A stretch of 16,286 bases of DNA from an uncultured Oxalobacteraceae bacterium (GTDB taxonomy: Bacteria > Pseudomonadota > Gammaproteobacteria > Burkholderiales > Burkholderiaceae). The translations under genes were made by a program, and so were the position numbers. Below, one piece after another: positions 1 through 6,154 of the stretch. The DNA lies in assembly GCA_946479255.1 (NCBI GenBank), contig CAMLFK010000099.1:1-16286 (forward strand). Direction: 5' to 3'. Position 1 is the stretch's first letter. Every line of letters starts with the position of its first letter. The notes under the pieces are model-generated. The model worked only from the letters and a program-made list of their open reading frames with translations. It was not told where the DNA came from and searched no databases.

Positions 1-1307
1 AGCCGCTGCTGGTGCTGGCCGAAGGCACGCGCGCGGTGGCCGAGGGCGACCTGTCGCCGCGCCCGATCGTCGCCACCAACGACGAACTGGGCACCCTGAC
101 CCAATCCTTCAACACCATGACCGGCCAGCTGTTCGAAGCGCGCAGCGCGGTCGAACGCAACCGCGCCGCGCTGCAAAGCGCCAAGGCCCACCTGGAATCG
201 GTGCTGGAGAATATGTCGGCCGGGGTGATCGTGCTGGACGCCGAATTCAACGTGGTTAATTCGAACGAGGCGGTGGGGCGCATCCTGGGCCAGGACGTCA
301 GCGGCCATGTGGGCGAGGCCTTATCCAGCATCGAGGGGCTGGAACCATTCGCCGCCGCCATCACCCGGGCCTTTTCGGCGCAAAGCGCGCAGTCGGCCGC
401 CGGCGCGCGCCAGCGCAGCCACTGGCAGCAGCAGATCGAAGTGCCGCGCCGTCCCGGCGCCAATGAAGACCACGACGTCGTGCTGCTGGCACGCGGCTCG
501 CGCCTGCCGGTGGGCGCAGGCAGCGGCTTTATCGTCGTGTTCGACGATATTTCGGACGTGATCTCGGCGCAGCGTTCGATTGCCTGGGGCGAGGTGGCGC
601 GCCGCCTGGCGCACGAGATCAAGAACCCGCTCACGCCGATCCAGCTGTCGGCCGAGCGGATGCAGATGAAGCTCGAGAGCCGCCTCTCCGCGCTTGATGC
701 CGAGCTGCTCAACCGCAGCACCGCCACCATCGTCAACCAGGTCGACGCCATGAAGCGCATGGTGGACGACTTCCGCGACTACGCCAAGGCGCCGCCGGCC
801 CAGCTGGAAGTACTCGACTTGAATAGCCTGATCGGCGAAATCCTCGACCTGTACCTGGCCGGCGACGACACCGACATCATCCGCGCCAGCCTGGCGGCCG
901 GGCTGCCGCCAGTGATGGGCGACCCTACCCAGCTGCGCCAGGTCATCCACAACCTGATGCAGAACGCCCAGGATGCGATGAACGAGCGCGGACCGGATGC
1001 GCCGGCGCCGCGCATCGATGTGACCACCGAAGCGATTCATTATCGCGGCGCCGATGGCCGTAACGGTATCGCGGTGCGCCTGGCGATTATCGACAACGGC
1101 CCCGGTTTTGCGCCTAAAATCCTGTCGCGCGCCTTTGAGCCTTATGTCACTTCCAAGGCGCGCGGTACCGGCCTGGGGCTGCCGATGGTGAAGAAAATTA
1201 TCGATGAGCATGGCGGCCGGATCGACATTCAGAATCGACTCGACGGAACAGGCGCGGCAGTCTCGATTTTGCTGTTAAAGTTAGCTCCTGAGAGTATTCT
1301 GGCTTAA
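1..1307 (+). CDS. ntrY: NtrY-like sensor histidine kinase, 3' part (partial)
   Basis: This is the C-terminal part of a membrane sensor kinase; the gene begins before the window and the frame is open from base 3. Residues here are counted from the GTG at base 12, which is an internal codon and not the start. In order: the end of a HAMP linker (about 1-47, with AEGDLSPRP and NDELGTLTQSFN), a PAS-like region (about 52-185, GVIVLDAEFNVVNSNEA), the HisKA dimerisation domain with phospho-acceptor His201 in LAHEIKNPLTPIQLSAERM, and a HATPase domain with N box NLMQNAQDAM (314-323), G1 DNGPGF (361-366) and G2 GTGLGL (385-390). HAMP-PAS-HisKA order and the H-box wording are typical of NtrY, the kinase for NtrX, linked in other bacteria to nitrogen and redox or envelope signals. 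The regulator gene follows after 85 bp, which supports the pairing. The stop is TAA at 1305-1307. The N-terminal membrane sensor lies outside the window. Confidence 0.93.
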   Translation, partial: PLLVLAEGTRAVAEGDLSPRPIVATNDELGTLTQSFNTMTGQLFEARSAVERNRAALQSAKAHLESVLENMSAGVIVLDAEFNVVNSNEAVGRILGQDVSGHVGEALSSIEGLEPFAAAITRAFSAQSAQSAAGARQRSHWQQQIEVPRRPGANEDHDVVLLARGSRLPVGAGSGFIVVFDDISDVISAQRSIAWGEVARRLAHEIKNPLTPIQLSAERMQMKLESRLSALDAELLNRSTATIVNQVDAMKRMVDDFRDYAKAPPAQLEVLDLNSLIGEILDLYLAGDDTDIIRASLAAGLPPVMGDPTQLRQVIHNLMQNAQDAMNERGPDAPAPRIDVTTEAIHYRGADGRNGIAVRLAIIDNGPGFAPKILSRAFEPYVTSKARGTGLGLPMVKKIIDEHGGRIDIQNRLDGTGAAVSILLLKLAPESILA

Positions 1308-1341
1308 CGCTCGAAACACGAATAAAATCACGGCTGTTCAC

Positions 1342-1371
1342 GGCCCGCGCAATGCGCCGCCCGGCCGGGCC
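1342..1371 (+). other. GC hairpin in the ntrY-ntrX spacer
   Basis: GGCCCG at 1342-1347 pairs exactly with CGGGCC at 1366-1371 around an 18-nt GC-rich loop, 21 bp before the ntrX start. No T run follows, so it does not look like an intrinsic terminator. It could slow or modulate read-through, stabilise a processed transcript, or be chance in GC-rich DNA. Confidence 0.25.
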
Positions 1372-1392
1372 AAACCAGGAAGGCACACACAG

Positions 1393-2115
1393 ATGGCAAA
1401 CATTCTCGTAGTTGATGATGAAATGGGCATCCGCGAGTTACTCTCGGAGATTTTGGGCGACGAAGGCCATGCGATCCAGTTGGCCGAGAACGCCCAGCAG
1501 GCGCGCGACGCCCGCGCGGCCGGGGCGCCCGACCTGGTACTGCTCGACATCTGGATGCCGGACACCGATGGTGTGACCCTGCTCAAGGAATGGCAGCGCG
1601 ACGGCTTGCTGACCATGCCGGTGATCATGATGTCCGGCCATGCCACGATCGATACGGCCGTCGAAGCCACCCGCATCGGCGCGCTCAACTTCCTGGAAAA
1701 GCCGATCGCCCTGCAAAAACTGCTCAAGGCCGTGCAGCAAGGCCTGTCTCGCGCACAAGAAGTGGTGCGTGCGCCGGCGATTGCACCGCGTCCCATGATG
1801 GCGCCGCAGCCCGAAGAAGTGGCGGTCGCGGCTGCGCCCATGTTCGCCACCCAGTCCTCGCAGCAAGCCAGCATCAGCCCGCGCATGGGCGGCTTGCCGC
1901 ACGGCGAAGGGCACGGCTTTTCCCTCAGTTTCGACTTGCCGCTGCGCGAGGCGCGCGACGCCTTCGAACGTATGTACTTCGAGCACCACCTGGGACGCGA
2001 AGGCGGCAGCATGACGCGCGTGGCCGAAAAGACCGGGCTTGAGCGTACCCACCTCTACCGCAAGCTCAAGCAGCTCGGCGTCGAGCCTGGCAAGCTGGCC
2101 AAAAAGGGAGGATGA
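1393..2115 (+). CDS. ntrX: NtrX-like response regulator lacking the AAA+ domain
   Basis: A 240-aa response regulator, probably phosphorylated by the upstream NtrY. The receiver domain (about 1-118) has the acidic pair D8-D9, phospho-acceptor Asp52 in LLDIWMPDTDG, Ser81 in MMSGHAT and Lys103 in LEKPI. A Pro/Ala/Gln-rich linker (about 120-183) follows, then a Fis-type helix-turn-helix (about 184-231) with REARDAFERMYFEHHL and GLERTHLYRKLKQLGV, wording typical of NtrX C-termini. Classical NtrX is about 450 aa with a sigma-54 AAA+ ATPase domain between these two parts; here it is absent, with no Walker motifs or GAFTGA. The protein should therefore bind DNA in a phosphorylation-dependent way but cannot drive sigma-54 open-complex formation by itself. 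A clear AGGAAGG at 1377-1383 sets the start. The stop overlaps the next gene's ATG. Confidence 0.88.
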   Translation: MANILVVDDEMGIRELLSEILGDEGHAIQLAENAQQARDARAAGAPDLVLLDIWMPDTDGVTLLKEWQRDGLLTMPVIMMSGHATIDTAVEATRIGALNFLEKPIALQKLLKAVQQGLSRAQEVVRAPAIAPRPMMAPQPEEVAVAAAPMFATQSSQQASISPRMGGLPHGEGHGFSLSFDLPLREARDAFERMYFEHHLGREGGSMTRVAEKTGLERTHLYRKLKQLGVEPGKLAKKGG

Positions 2116-2504
2116 TTCCCCAGCCGTCCGCAGTTGTTGCCCGCACGCTCCTCACCCTGGTTACCGGGCCGAGCGGCGCGGCGCGCGAATTGGCGATTAA
2201 ATCGGCCATTGCCGCGCATCTTCCCGCCGGCGCGCCCAGCGCCGTGTTGCTCGAAGGCTTGCCAGACGGGCAAGCCATCCTCACCCCCTCCGATATCCTC
2301 CAATTACAACGAATCGCACCGGCTTGTTTATGCTGCACCGGTAATCTCGTTTTGCGTGTAACATTAAATCGGATACTGCGTCACCGCCCCGAACGCCTGT
2401 TTATCGGGGTGGCGTCGACGGACCACCTTGATCAGTTGAGATCGTGGTTGCAGGGTCAGCCATACGATCAGCTGTTGGAACTTACTCCGGACCTTGCCGT
2501 TTGA
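2112..2504 (+). CDS. Small protein with degenerate CobW/COG0523-like features
   Basis: A 130-aa protein of unknown function. Its ATG overlaps the ntrX stop as ATGA, and the purine stretch GGGAGG (2106-2111) touches the ATG, too close for normal ribosome binding; translation is therefore probably coupled to ntrX. Visible features are an N-terminal beta-strand plus TGPSGAARE (about 18-26) where a P-loop would sit but with the GK-T/S residues lost, and PACLCCTGNLVLRVTLNRIL (about 70-89) with C72-x-C74-C75, resembling the CxCC metal-binding motif of CobW/COG0523 G3E GTPases. It then reads RPERLFIGV, like the strand and loop after that motif. The usual family length is 300 aa or more, so this is either a shrunken derivative or a convergent fragment. 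Nucleotide hydrolysis looks unlikely; metal binding is possible. The reading frame is confident; the family assignment is tentative. Confidence 0.68.
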   Translation: MIPQPSAVVARTLLTLVTGPSGAARELAIKSAIAAHLPAGAPSAVLLEGLPDGQAILTPSDILQLQRIAPACLCCTGNLVLRVTLNRILRHRPERLFIGVASTDHLDQLRSWLQGQPYDQLLELTPDLAV

Positions 2505-2605
2505 GCGGCATCGAAGGGCTCGTGAAGCGCTCTTGAAAACGGTCCGGATAGCCCCACCTCGTAGCTAAGCGAAGTGGAACGTCTGATCGAGCGAAGGAGC
2601 TATCA

Positions 2606-2863
2606 ATGAATATGATCTATAACAGCGAGCAGTACAGCGTGGTTGAATTCGGCGTCGATCACAATCTAGAGGCGCTGCGGTTCGGCGGCTACGAAATCGT
2701 CGACAAATCCGGTCGCCGCGAAGCCTTCATTGGGGGGAAGCTGGCGCAGTCCTTCCGGCGCGACGTCAACAACCTGATCGCCAGCGAACCGACCATGGAA
2801 GAGATCGACGACTTCCTCGGTTCCTACGACGTACTGATGAGCCAGCCGGTCTTGCTGCACTAA
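2606..2863 (+). CDS. DUF3567-type small protein
   Basis: An 85-aa soluble acidic protein matching my recollection of the DUF3567 family, small conserved proteins found mainly in betaproteobacteria with no known function. Recognisable wording includes MNMIYNSEQYSVVEF, LRFGGYEIVDK, EAFIGG and the C-terminal EEIDDFLGSYDVLMSQPV. The start is well supported by AAGGAG at 2594-2599, 6 nt before the ATG. The 101-bp spacer after the preceding gene contains an imperfect hairpin (2554-2561 with 2570-2577, one mismatch) that may belong to the 5' leader. A strong intrinsic terminator follows the stop by 21 bp, so this gene ends a transcription unit. There are no membrane segments, cysteines or catalytic motifs. 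Confidence 0.85.
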   Translation: MNMIYNSEQYSVVEFGVDHNLEALRFGGYEIVDKSGRREAFIGGKLAQSFRRDVNNLIASEPTMEEIDDFLGSYDVLMSQPVLLH

Positions 2864-2884
2864 AGTCCGGCGTGCAAACACCAT

Positions 2885-2921
2885 CCGCGCGGTCGGCAGG
2901 CAGGCCGCGCGGTTTCTTTTT
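2885..2921 (+). terminator. Rho-independent terminator after the DUF3567 gene
   Basis: CCGCGCGG at 2885-2892 pairs perfectly with CCGCGCGG at 2905-2912 around a 12-nt loop, followed by TTTCTTTTT (2913-2921). The stem is all G-C and the U run directly follows it, a textbook intrinsic terminator on the + strand. Confidence 0.9.
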
Positions 2922-2933
2922 GTCTTCGGCTGA

Positions 2934-2957
2934 GCAAGCGCAACATGTTAAGCTTGC
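2934..2957. promoter_or_regulatory. 24-bp dyad just before the amidotransferase start
   Basis: The half-sites GCAAGCGCAACA (2934-2945) and TGTTAAGCTTGC (2946-2957) are inverted repeats matching at 10 of 12 positions, with the central AACATGTT perfectly symmetric. The dyad ends 3 bp before the ATG at 2961 and occupies the place where a Shine-Dalgarno sequence would be. It may be an operator for a dimeric repressor or an RNA hairpin controlling initiation. The symmetry is seen; the function is inferred. Confidence 0.4.
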
Positions 2958-2960
2958 GCC

Positions 2961-3725
2961 ATGTGCCAATTACTCGGAATGAATTGCAATGTCCCTACGG
3001 ACATTGTCTTCAGCTTCACCGGCTTCGCCATGCGTGGCGGCCGCACCGACACCCACCATGACGGCTGGGGCATCGCCTTCTTCGAAGGTGCCGGCGTGCG
3101 TCATTTCGTCGATCACCAGGCCGCGGTGGAATCCCCTGTTGCCGAGCTGATCAAGCGTTATCCCATCAAATCCAAGAATGTCATTGCGCACATCCGCAAG
3201 GCCACGCAGGGCCATGTCGCGCTGGAAAACTGCCATCCGTTTGTGCGCGAAATGTGGGGCCGCTACTGGGTGTTCGCCCACAATGGCGACCTGAAGGAAT
3301 TCGCCCCGATCTTGAACGGGCCATATCGACCGGTCGGCAGCACCGACAGCGAGCAGGCTTTCTGTTTCATCCTGCAAGAATTACGGAGCCGGTTCGGCGA
3401 TACCGCGCCGTCGCTGGCGCAATTGCGGGGCGCGCTGGCCGAGCTGCTCAAATCGATCGCCGCGCACGGCACCTTCAATATGATGCTGTCCGACGGCAGC
3501 GCGCTGTATGTACACTGCTCGACCAAGCTGCACTACGTTGTACGGCAATATCCCTTCGTCACCGCCCAATTATCGGATGAAGACATGATGGTCGACTTCT
3601 CCCAGGTCACCACGCCCTCCGACCGGGTGGCGATCATCGTCACCGAACCGCTGACCACTAATGAAGACTGGATCAGTCTGTCTGAAGGCGAATTGAAAGT
3701 ATTTGTCGACGGCATGCCTGTTTAG
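2961..3725 (+). CDS. yafJ: YafJ-like class II glutamine amidotransferase
   Basis: A 254-aa cytoplasmic protein with a class II (Ntn) glutaminase fold, the domain that releases ammonia from glutamine. Cys2, exposed after removal of Met1, is the nucleophile (MCQLLGMNCN). Other family motifs are HHDGWGIAFF (32-41), HIRKAT (77-82, with Arg79) and FAHNGDL (106-112), matching the substrate and oxyanion-hole residues of the family. The length matches stand-alone YafJ proteins, which have no attached synthase domain; their physiological acceptor is unknown to me. The start is fixed by Cys2, since any other start would bury the nucleophile. No good Shine-Dalgarno is visible; a 24-bp dyad fills that region. 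The gene stands alone, between a terminator and a long non-coding stretch. Confidence 0.9.
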   Translation: MCQLLGMNCNVPTDIVFSFTGFAMRGGRTDTHHDGWGIAFFEGAGVRHFVDHQAAVESPVAELIKRYPIKSKNVIAHIRKATQGHVALENCHPFVREMWGRYWVFAHNGDLKEFAPILNGPYRPVGSTDSEQAFCFILQELRSRFGDTAPSLAQLRGALAELLKSIAAHGTFNMMLSDGSALYVHCSTKLHYVVRQYPFVTAQLSDEDMMVDFSQVTTPSDRVAIIVTEPLTTNEDWISLSEGELKVFVDGMPV

Positions 3726-3779
3726 GCCGCGTGAAAGCCTAAGGCGCCCCGGCCCCATTTCTATTTACTTACGTCAATT

Positions 3780-3915
3780 CTGGGGTCAGTGCCCACATTG
3801 ATATACGAGCTCGGCATTAGATAAACATCGATTATCAGGAAAAGATTAAAGGTGTAGGCGGCGATATATTGAAGCGGCTGATGAGCTCGTATATCAATGT
3901 GGGCATTGACCCTAG
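3780..3915. repeat. 136-bp stem-loop element with 33-bp inverted arms
   Basis: The arms at 3780-3812 and 3883-3915 are reverse complements at 31 of 33 positions, separated by 70 bp of unrelated sequence. Each arm begins with the motif CTGGGGTCAGTGCCCACAT (or its near copy) and runs through TTGATATACGAGCTC. The outer GGGTCA...TGCCCAC words resemble REP or MITE termini that I associate with REP-associated tyrosine transposases in this group. That association is from memory and unverified. No transposase frame is present, so this is at most a non-autonomous element or remnant. Confidence 0.75.
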
Positions 3916-4082
3916 GTAGGCGGCTGCAGTGGCCGATCTCGATCCGGTATTTTGCATTTCCGATTATGGGAAAGTGCTGAATCGACGTGGGAGCGATTTG
4001 AATCTGAGCGGCCGTAAGTTCGACTGTTAATGCCGGCCGCGATTTCGGGGATGTGGGAATTTGCTGATGAGGCCGTGTAATG

Positions 4083-4101
4083 ATGTGGGCACAGACCCCA
4101 G
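4083..4101 (-). repeat. Third copy of the CTGGGGTC-type repeat end
   Basis: Read on the minus strand, these 19 bases match the start of the left arm at 3780-3798 with a single mismatch (CTGGGGTCTGTGCCCACAT against CTGGGGTCAGTGCCCACAT). It is inverted relative to that arm, so 3780 and 4101 could be the outer ends of a 322-bp element, with the arm ending at 3915 nested inside. Confidence 0.65.
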
Positions 4102-4194
4102 GGTTGACGACCCGGATGCCACAGATTTTCCACCGGCAGCGGGCATTTGGGGTACATTAGCGGAATTGTTGCTTTAATTAAACATGGACCCGCG

Positions 4195-5481
4195 ATGATC
4201 GACACTTCACTTCCCGAGAATTCCTCCAAGCAGGTGCAGGTGCGCGACTTCTATCTGGGGCGCCAGCCTGTCCTCGATCGCAGCCAGAATCTGTTTGGCT
4301 ACGAAATGCTGTTCCGTAGCAGCGTGGCGGGGCAGGCGCATATCGAGACCGATTTGTCGGCCACCGCCGGCGTGATCGCTCACGCTGCCCAGCTGGGACT
4401 GGACCGGGTGATCGGCGATGCCCAGGGCTTCTTGAACGTTGACGCGGCAGTTCTTGCCAGCGATATTTTCGTGTTCCTTCCGCGCGAGAAAGTGGTGCTG
4501 GAAATCGTCGAGACGATGCCGGCCACCCAGGATGTGATCGACCGCATCGGTGTGCTCAGGGCGCACGGTTTCCGCTTTGCACTCGATAATGTGCGCAGCG
4601 ATAGCGAGGCATTGCAGGCGCTGTTGCCGCTGGTTGATTTCGTCAAGGTGGACGTGCGCGACATGCCTTTGTCGGCATTGATGCAGTTGGCACCGCGCTT
4701 CAAGCAGGCGGACAAGAAACTGTTGGCCTTGAAGGTGGAGAGCCGCGAGCAGTACCAGACTTGCCTGGACATCGGTTTCGATTATTTCCAGGGCTATTAT
4801 TTCGCGCAGCCGTCGGTGATCAGCGGACGCAAGCTGTTGCCCTCGCAACTGGCGATCCTGGACATGATGACCTTGGTGGTGTCGGATGCCGACCATGTCG
4901 CGATCGAGCGTGCGGTCAAGCGCGAGCTGACCCTGGCCCTTAATTTGCTGCGCCTGGTGAATACGCCGGCGGTCGGGGCACGCCACCGCATCGATTCGCT
5001 GAGCCAGGCGGTGACGATCCTGGGCCGCCGTCAATTGCAGCGCTGGCTGCAGATCATGTTGTATGCGGAGCCGGGCCAGAAGGGCCAGAGCAATTCGCCG
5101 CTGCTGCTGCTGGCGACCACGCGCGGACGCATGCTGGAACTGCTGGCCCAGCGCATTCAGCCGAGCCAGCGGACCATTGCCGACGTCGCGTTCACGGTCG
5201 GGATCATGTCGCTGATGGATGTGCTGTTCGGTATGCCGATGGAAGAGATCATCGAACAGATCCCAGTGGCCGACGATGTGGCCAACGCCTTGCTCAATCG
5301 GGGCGGATTCTATGGCGACCTGCTTCGCCTGGCGGAGAGCCTGGAGCAGCTGGAAAGCGATGACGGCCAGGACGAAATCATGCCGGCCTTGCGCCAGCTG
5401 GAAGTGTCGGCCGACGAACTGGCGGAGATCGAGATGACTGCCTTCGCGTGGAGCAATAACGTGGTGAAGTATGCGCTCTGA
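4195..5481 (+). CDS. EAL-like/HDOD two-domain signalling protein (YuxH/CdgJ type)
   Basis: A 428-aa cytoplasmic protein. Residues about 18-210 form an EAL-like domain (FYLGRQPVLDRSQNLFGYEM, FLNVDAAVL, LEIVETMP, FVKVDVRDMP, DYFQGYYFAQP). Residues about 213-405 form an HDOD domain (LLRLVNTPAVGARHRIDSLSQAV, then LGRRQLQRWLQIM). This architecture is known from YuxH/CdgJ-type proteins linked to motility and cyclic-di-GMP signalling. The catalytic set looks incomplete: EAL reads EML (37-39) and the metal-binding DD before the GTG loop reads D131-N132, with no GTG loop. It may therefore bind c-di-GMP or a partner protein and not degrade c-di-GMP. I chose ATG 4195 over the in-frame TTG at 4147 because alignable family sequence begins only later; ribosome-binding signals are weak for both. 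A bidirectional terminator follows. Confidence 0.87.
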   Translation: MIDTSLPENSSKQVQVRDFYLGRQPVLDRSQNLFGYEMLFRSSVAGQAHIETDLSATAGVIAHAAQLGLDRVIGDAQGFLNVDAAVLASDIFVFLPREKVVLEIVETMPATQDVIDRIGVLRAHGFRFALDNVRSDSEALQALLPLVDFVKVDVRDMPLSALMQLAPRFKQADKKLLALKVESREQYQTCLDIGFDYFQGYYFAQPSVISGRKLLPSQLAILDMMTLVVSDADHVAIERAVKRELTLALNLLRLVNTPAVGARHRIDSLSQAVTILGRRQLQRWLQIMLYAEPGQKGQSNSPLLLLATTRGRMLELLAQRIQPSQRTIADVAFTVGIMSLMDVLFGMPMEEIIEQIPVADDVANALLNRGGFYGDLLRLAESLEQLESDDGQDEIMPALRQLEVSADELAEIEMTAFAWSNNVVKYAL

Positions 5482-5497
5482 TTAAGACGATGTAGAT

Positions 5498-5526
5498 AAA
5501 AAAAGCTGGCCAGAAAAACTGGCCAG
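5498..5526 (-). terminator. Second minus-strand terminator of the SPW gene
   Basis: CTGGCCAG at 5506-5513 pairs perfectly with CTGGCCAG at 5519-5526 around a five-A loop. On the minus strand the stem is followed by C and then T7 (complement of 5498-5504). It lies just beyond the stronger hairpin at 5536-5565, giving two tandem terminators for the minus-strand gene. Confidence 0.7.
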
Positions 5527-5535
5527 AAAAACAGG

Positions 5536-5565
5536 AAAAACGCGGGCCATGCAGCCCGCGTTTTT
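5536..5565. terminator. Bidirectional intrinsic terminator between HDOD and SPW genes
   Basis: CGCGGGC (5541-5547) pairs with GCCCGCG (5554-5560) around a 6-nt loop, flanked by A5 (5536-5540) and T5 (5561-5565), so it terminates in both directions. It sits between the convergent genes ending at 5481 (+) and 5576 (-). Confidence 0.88.
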
Positions 5566-5575
5566 ATTGATGGCG

Positions 5576-5953
5576 CTAGCCCGCCGAGCGGGTGCCGGCC
5601 CACTGCTTGTGCAGGTCGGGGTCGGTACGCAGCTCCCAGAGGGCAAGCACCAGTACCGCGATGCCGACGATGACGTTGTTGGTCATCAGCGTTCCGCGGT
5701 CCGCCAGCGCGGCTACCCACGGCGAAATGGCGACCCACAGGCCGACCAGCATGTTGACCACCACCGCCCACATATAGGTTTTGTACAGGTCGAACGCGGC
5801 CAGGATTGCAATCACGGCCCCGGCGACGTAGGCGTTGATCGCCTGCATGGAATCCATGGGGTAGCCCAGCACGAAGGGCGAAATAATTAACCATAAGCCT
5901 AGCAGCAGAATGACTTGATCCTGCCACCTACGGCTCGACAGATGCATTGCCAT
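5576..5953 (-). CDS. SPW-repeat integral membrane protein
   Basis: A 125-aa inner-membrane protein with about four transmembrane helices (roughly residues 13-31, 41-57, 62-83 and 92-107). It contains two copies of the SPW repeat, WLIISPFVLG (21-30) and WVAISPWVAA (73-82), each at the end of a helix, matching the SPW family of small membrane proteins of unknown function. A GGAGG (complement of 5958-5962) lies 4 nt before the ATG at 5953 and 10 nt before a second ATG two codons later (MAMH), so either start is possible. The leader contains a short perfect hairpin (GCCGGA 5974-5979 with TCCGGC 5983-5988). It is divergent from the next gene and convergent with the HDOD gene. Confidence 0.86.
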   Translation of the reverse strand: MAMHLSSRRWQDQVILLLGLWLIISPFVLGYPMDSMQAINAYVAGAVIAILAAFDLYKTYMWAVVVNMLVGLWVAISPWVAALADRGTLMTNNVIVGIAVLVLALWELRTDPDLHKQWAGTRSAG

Positions 5954-6154
5954 ATTGCCTCCACTTCAGATGCGCCGGACCATCCGGCTCACTGCATTAG
6001 GCACACTGTATGGCTAAAAGTTCAACGGCCTGATCCGCGGATTTAAAATATTGCGACACATAAAGTATTCGCGCGGACTGCCGATAATGAATCACAGCGG
6101 CTGAGTGCACGCCGCCCTGTGCCTGTTCTTCACCGCTTTTTTAATTGGACTTTT

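Larger units (their letters stand above)
3726..4194. other. 469-bp gene-free stretch with repeat remnants
   Basis: No convincing gene lies here. Open frames on either strand are short and carry no motif I recognise. The stretch holds a 136-bp stem-loop repeat (3780-3915), a third copy of its outer motif (4083-4101) and a small GC dyad (GCGGCCG at 4008-4014 with CGGCCGC at 4034-4040). The base composition is visibly less GC-rich than the flanking genes. The DNA between the repeats may be decayed mobile-element sequence. The last part should contain the promoter of the downstream HDOD gene; I could not identify its boxes with confidence. A four-codon frame starting at 4184 ends in a TGA that overlaps the ATG at 4195. 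Confidence 0.6.

Noticed and set aside
321..1211. 296-residue minus-strand frame opposite ntrY
   Set aside because: Antisense to conserved histidine-kinase motifs; low-complexity Arg/His/Gln/Val composition and no ribosome-binding signal.
4184..4198. Four-codon leader peptide overlapping the HDOD start
   Set aside because: The frame MDPR-stop exists and its TGA overlaps the ATG at 4195, but such short frames are common by chance and no ribosome-binding site precedes it.
3912..4229. 105-residue minus-strand frame in the gene-free stretch
   Set aside because: It spans repeat sequence and the start of the HDOD gene, has no domain motif and no ribosome-binding site; more likely chance or decayed sequence.
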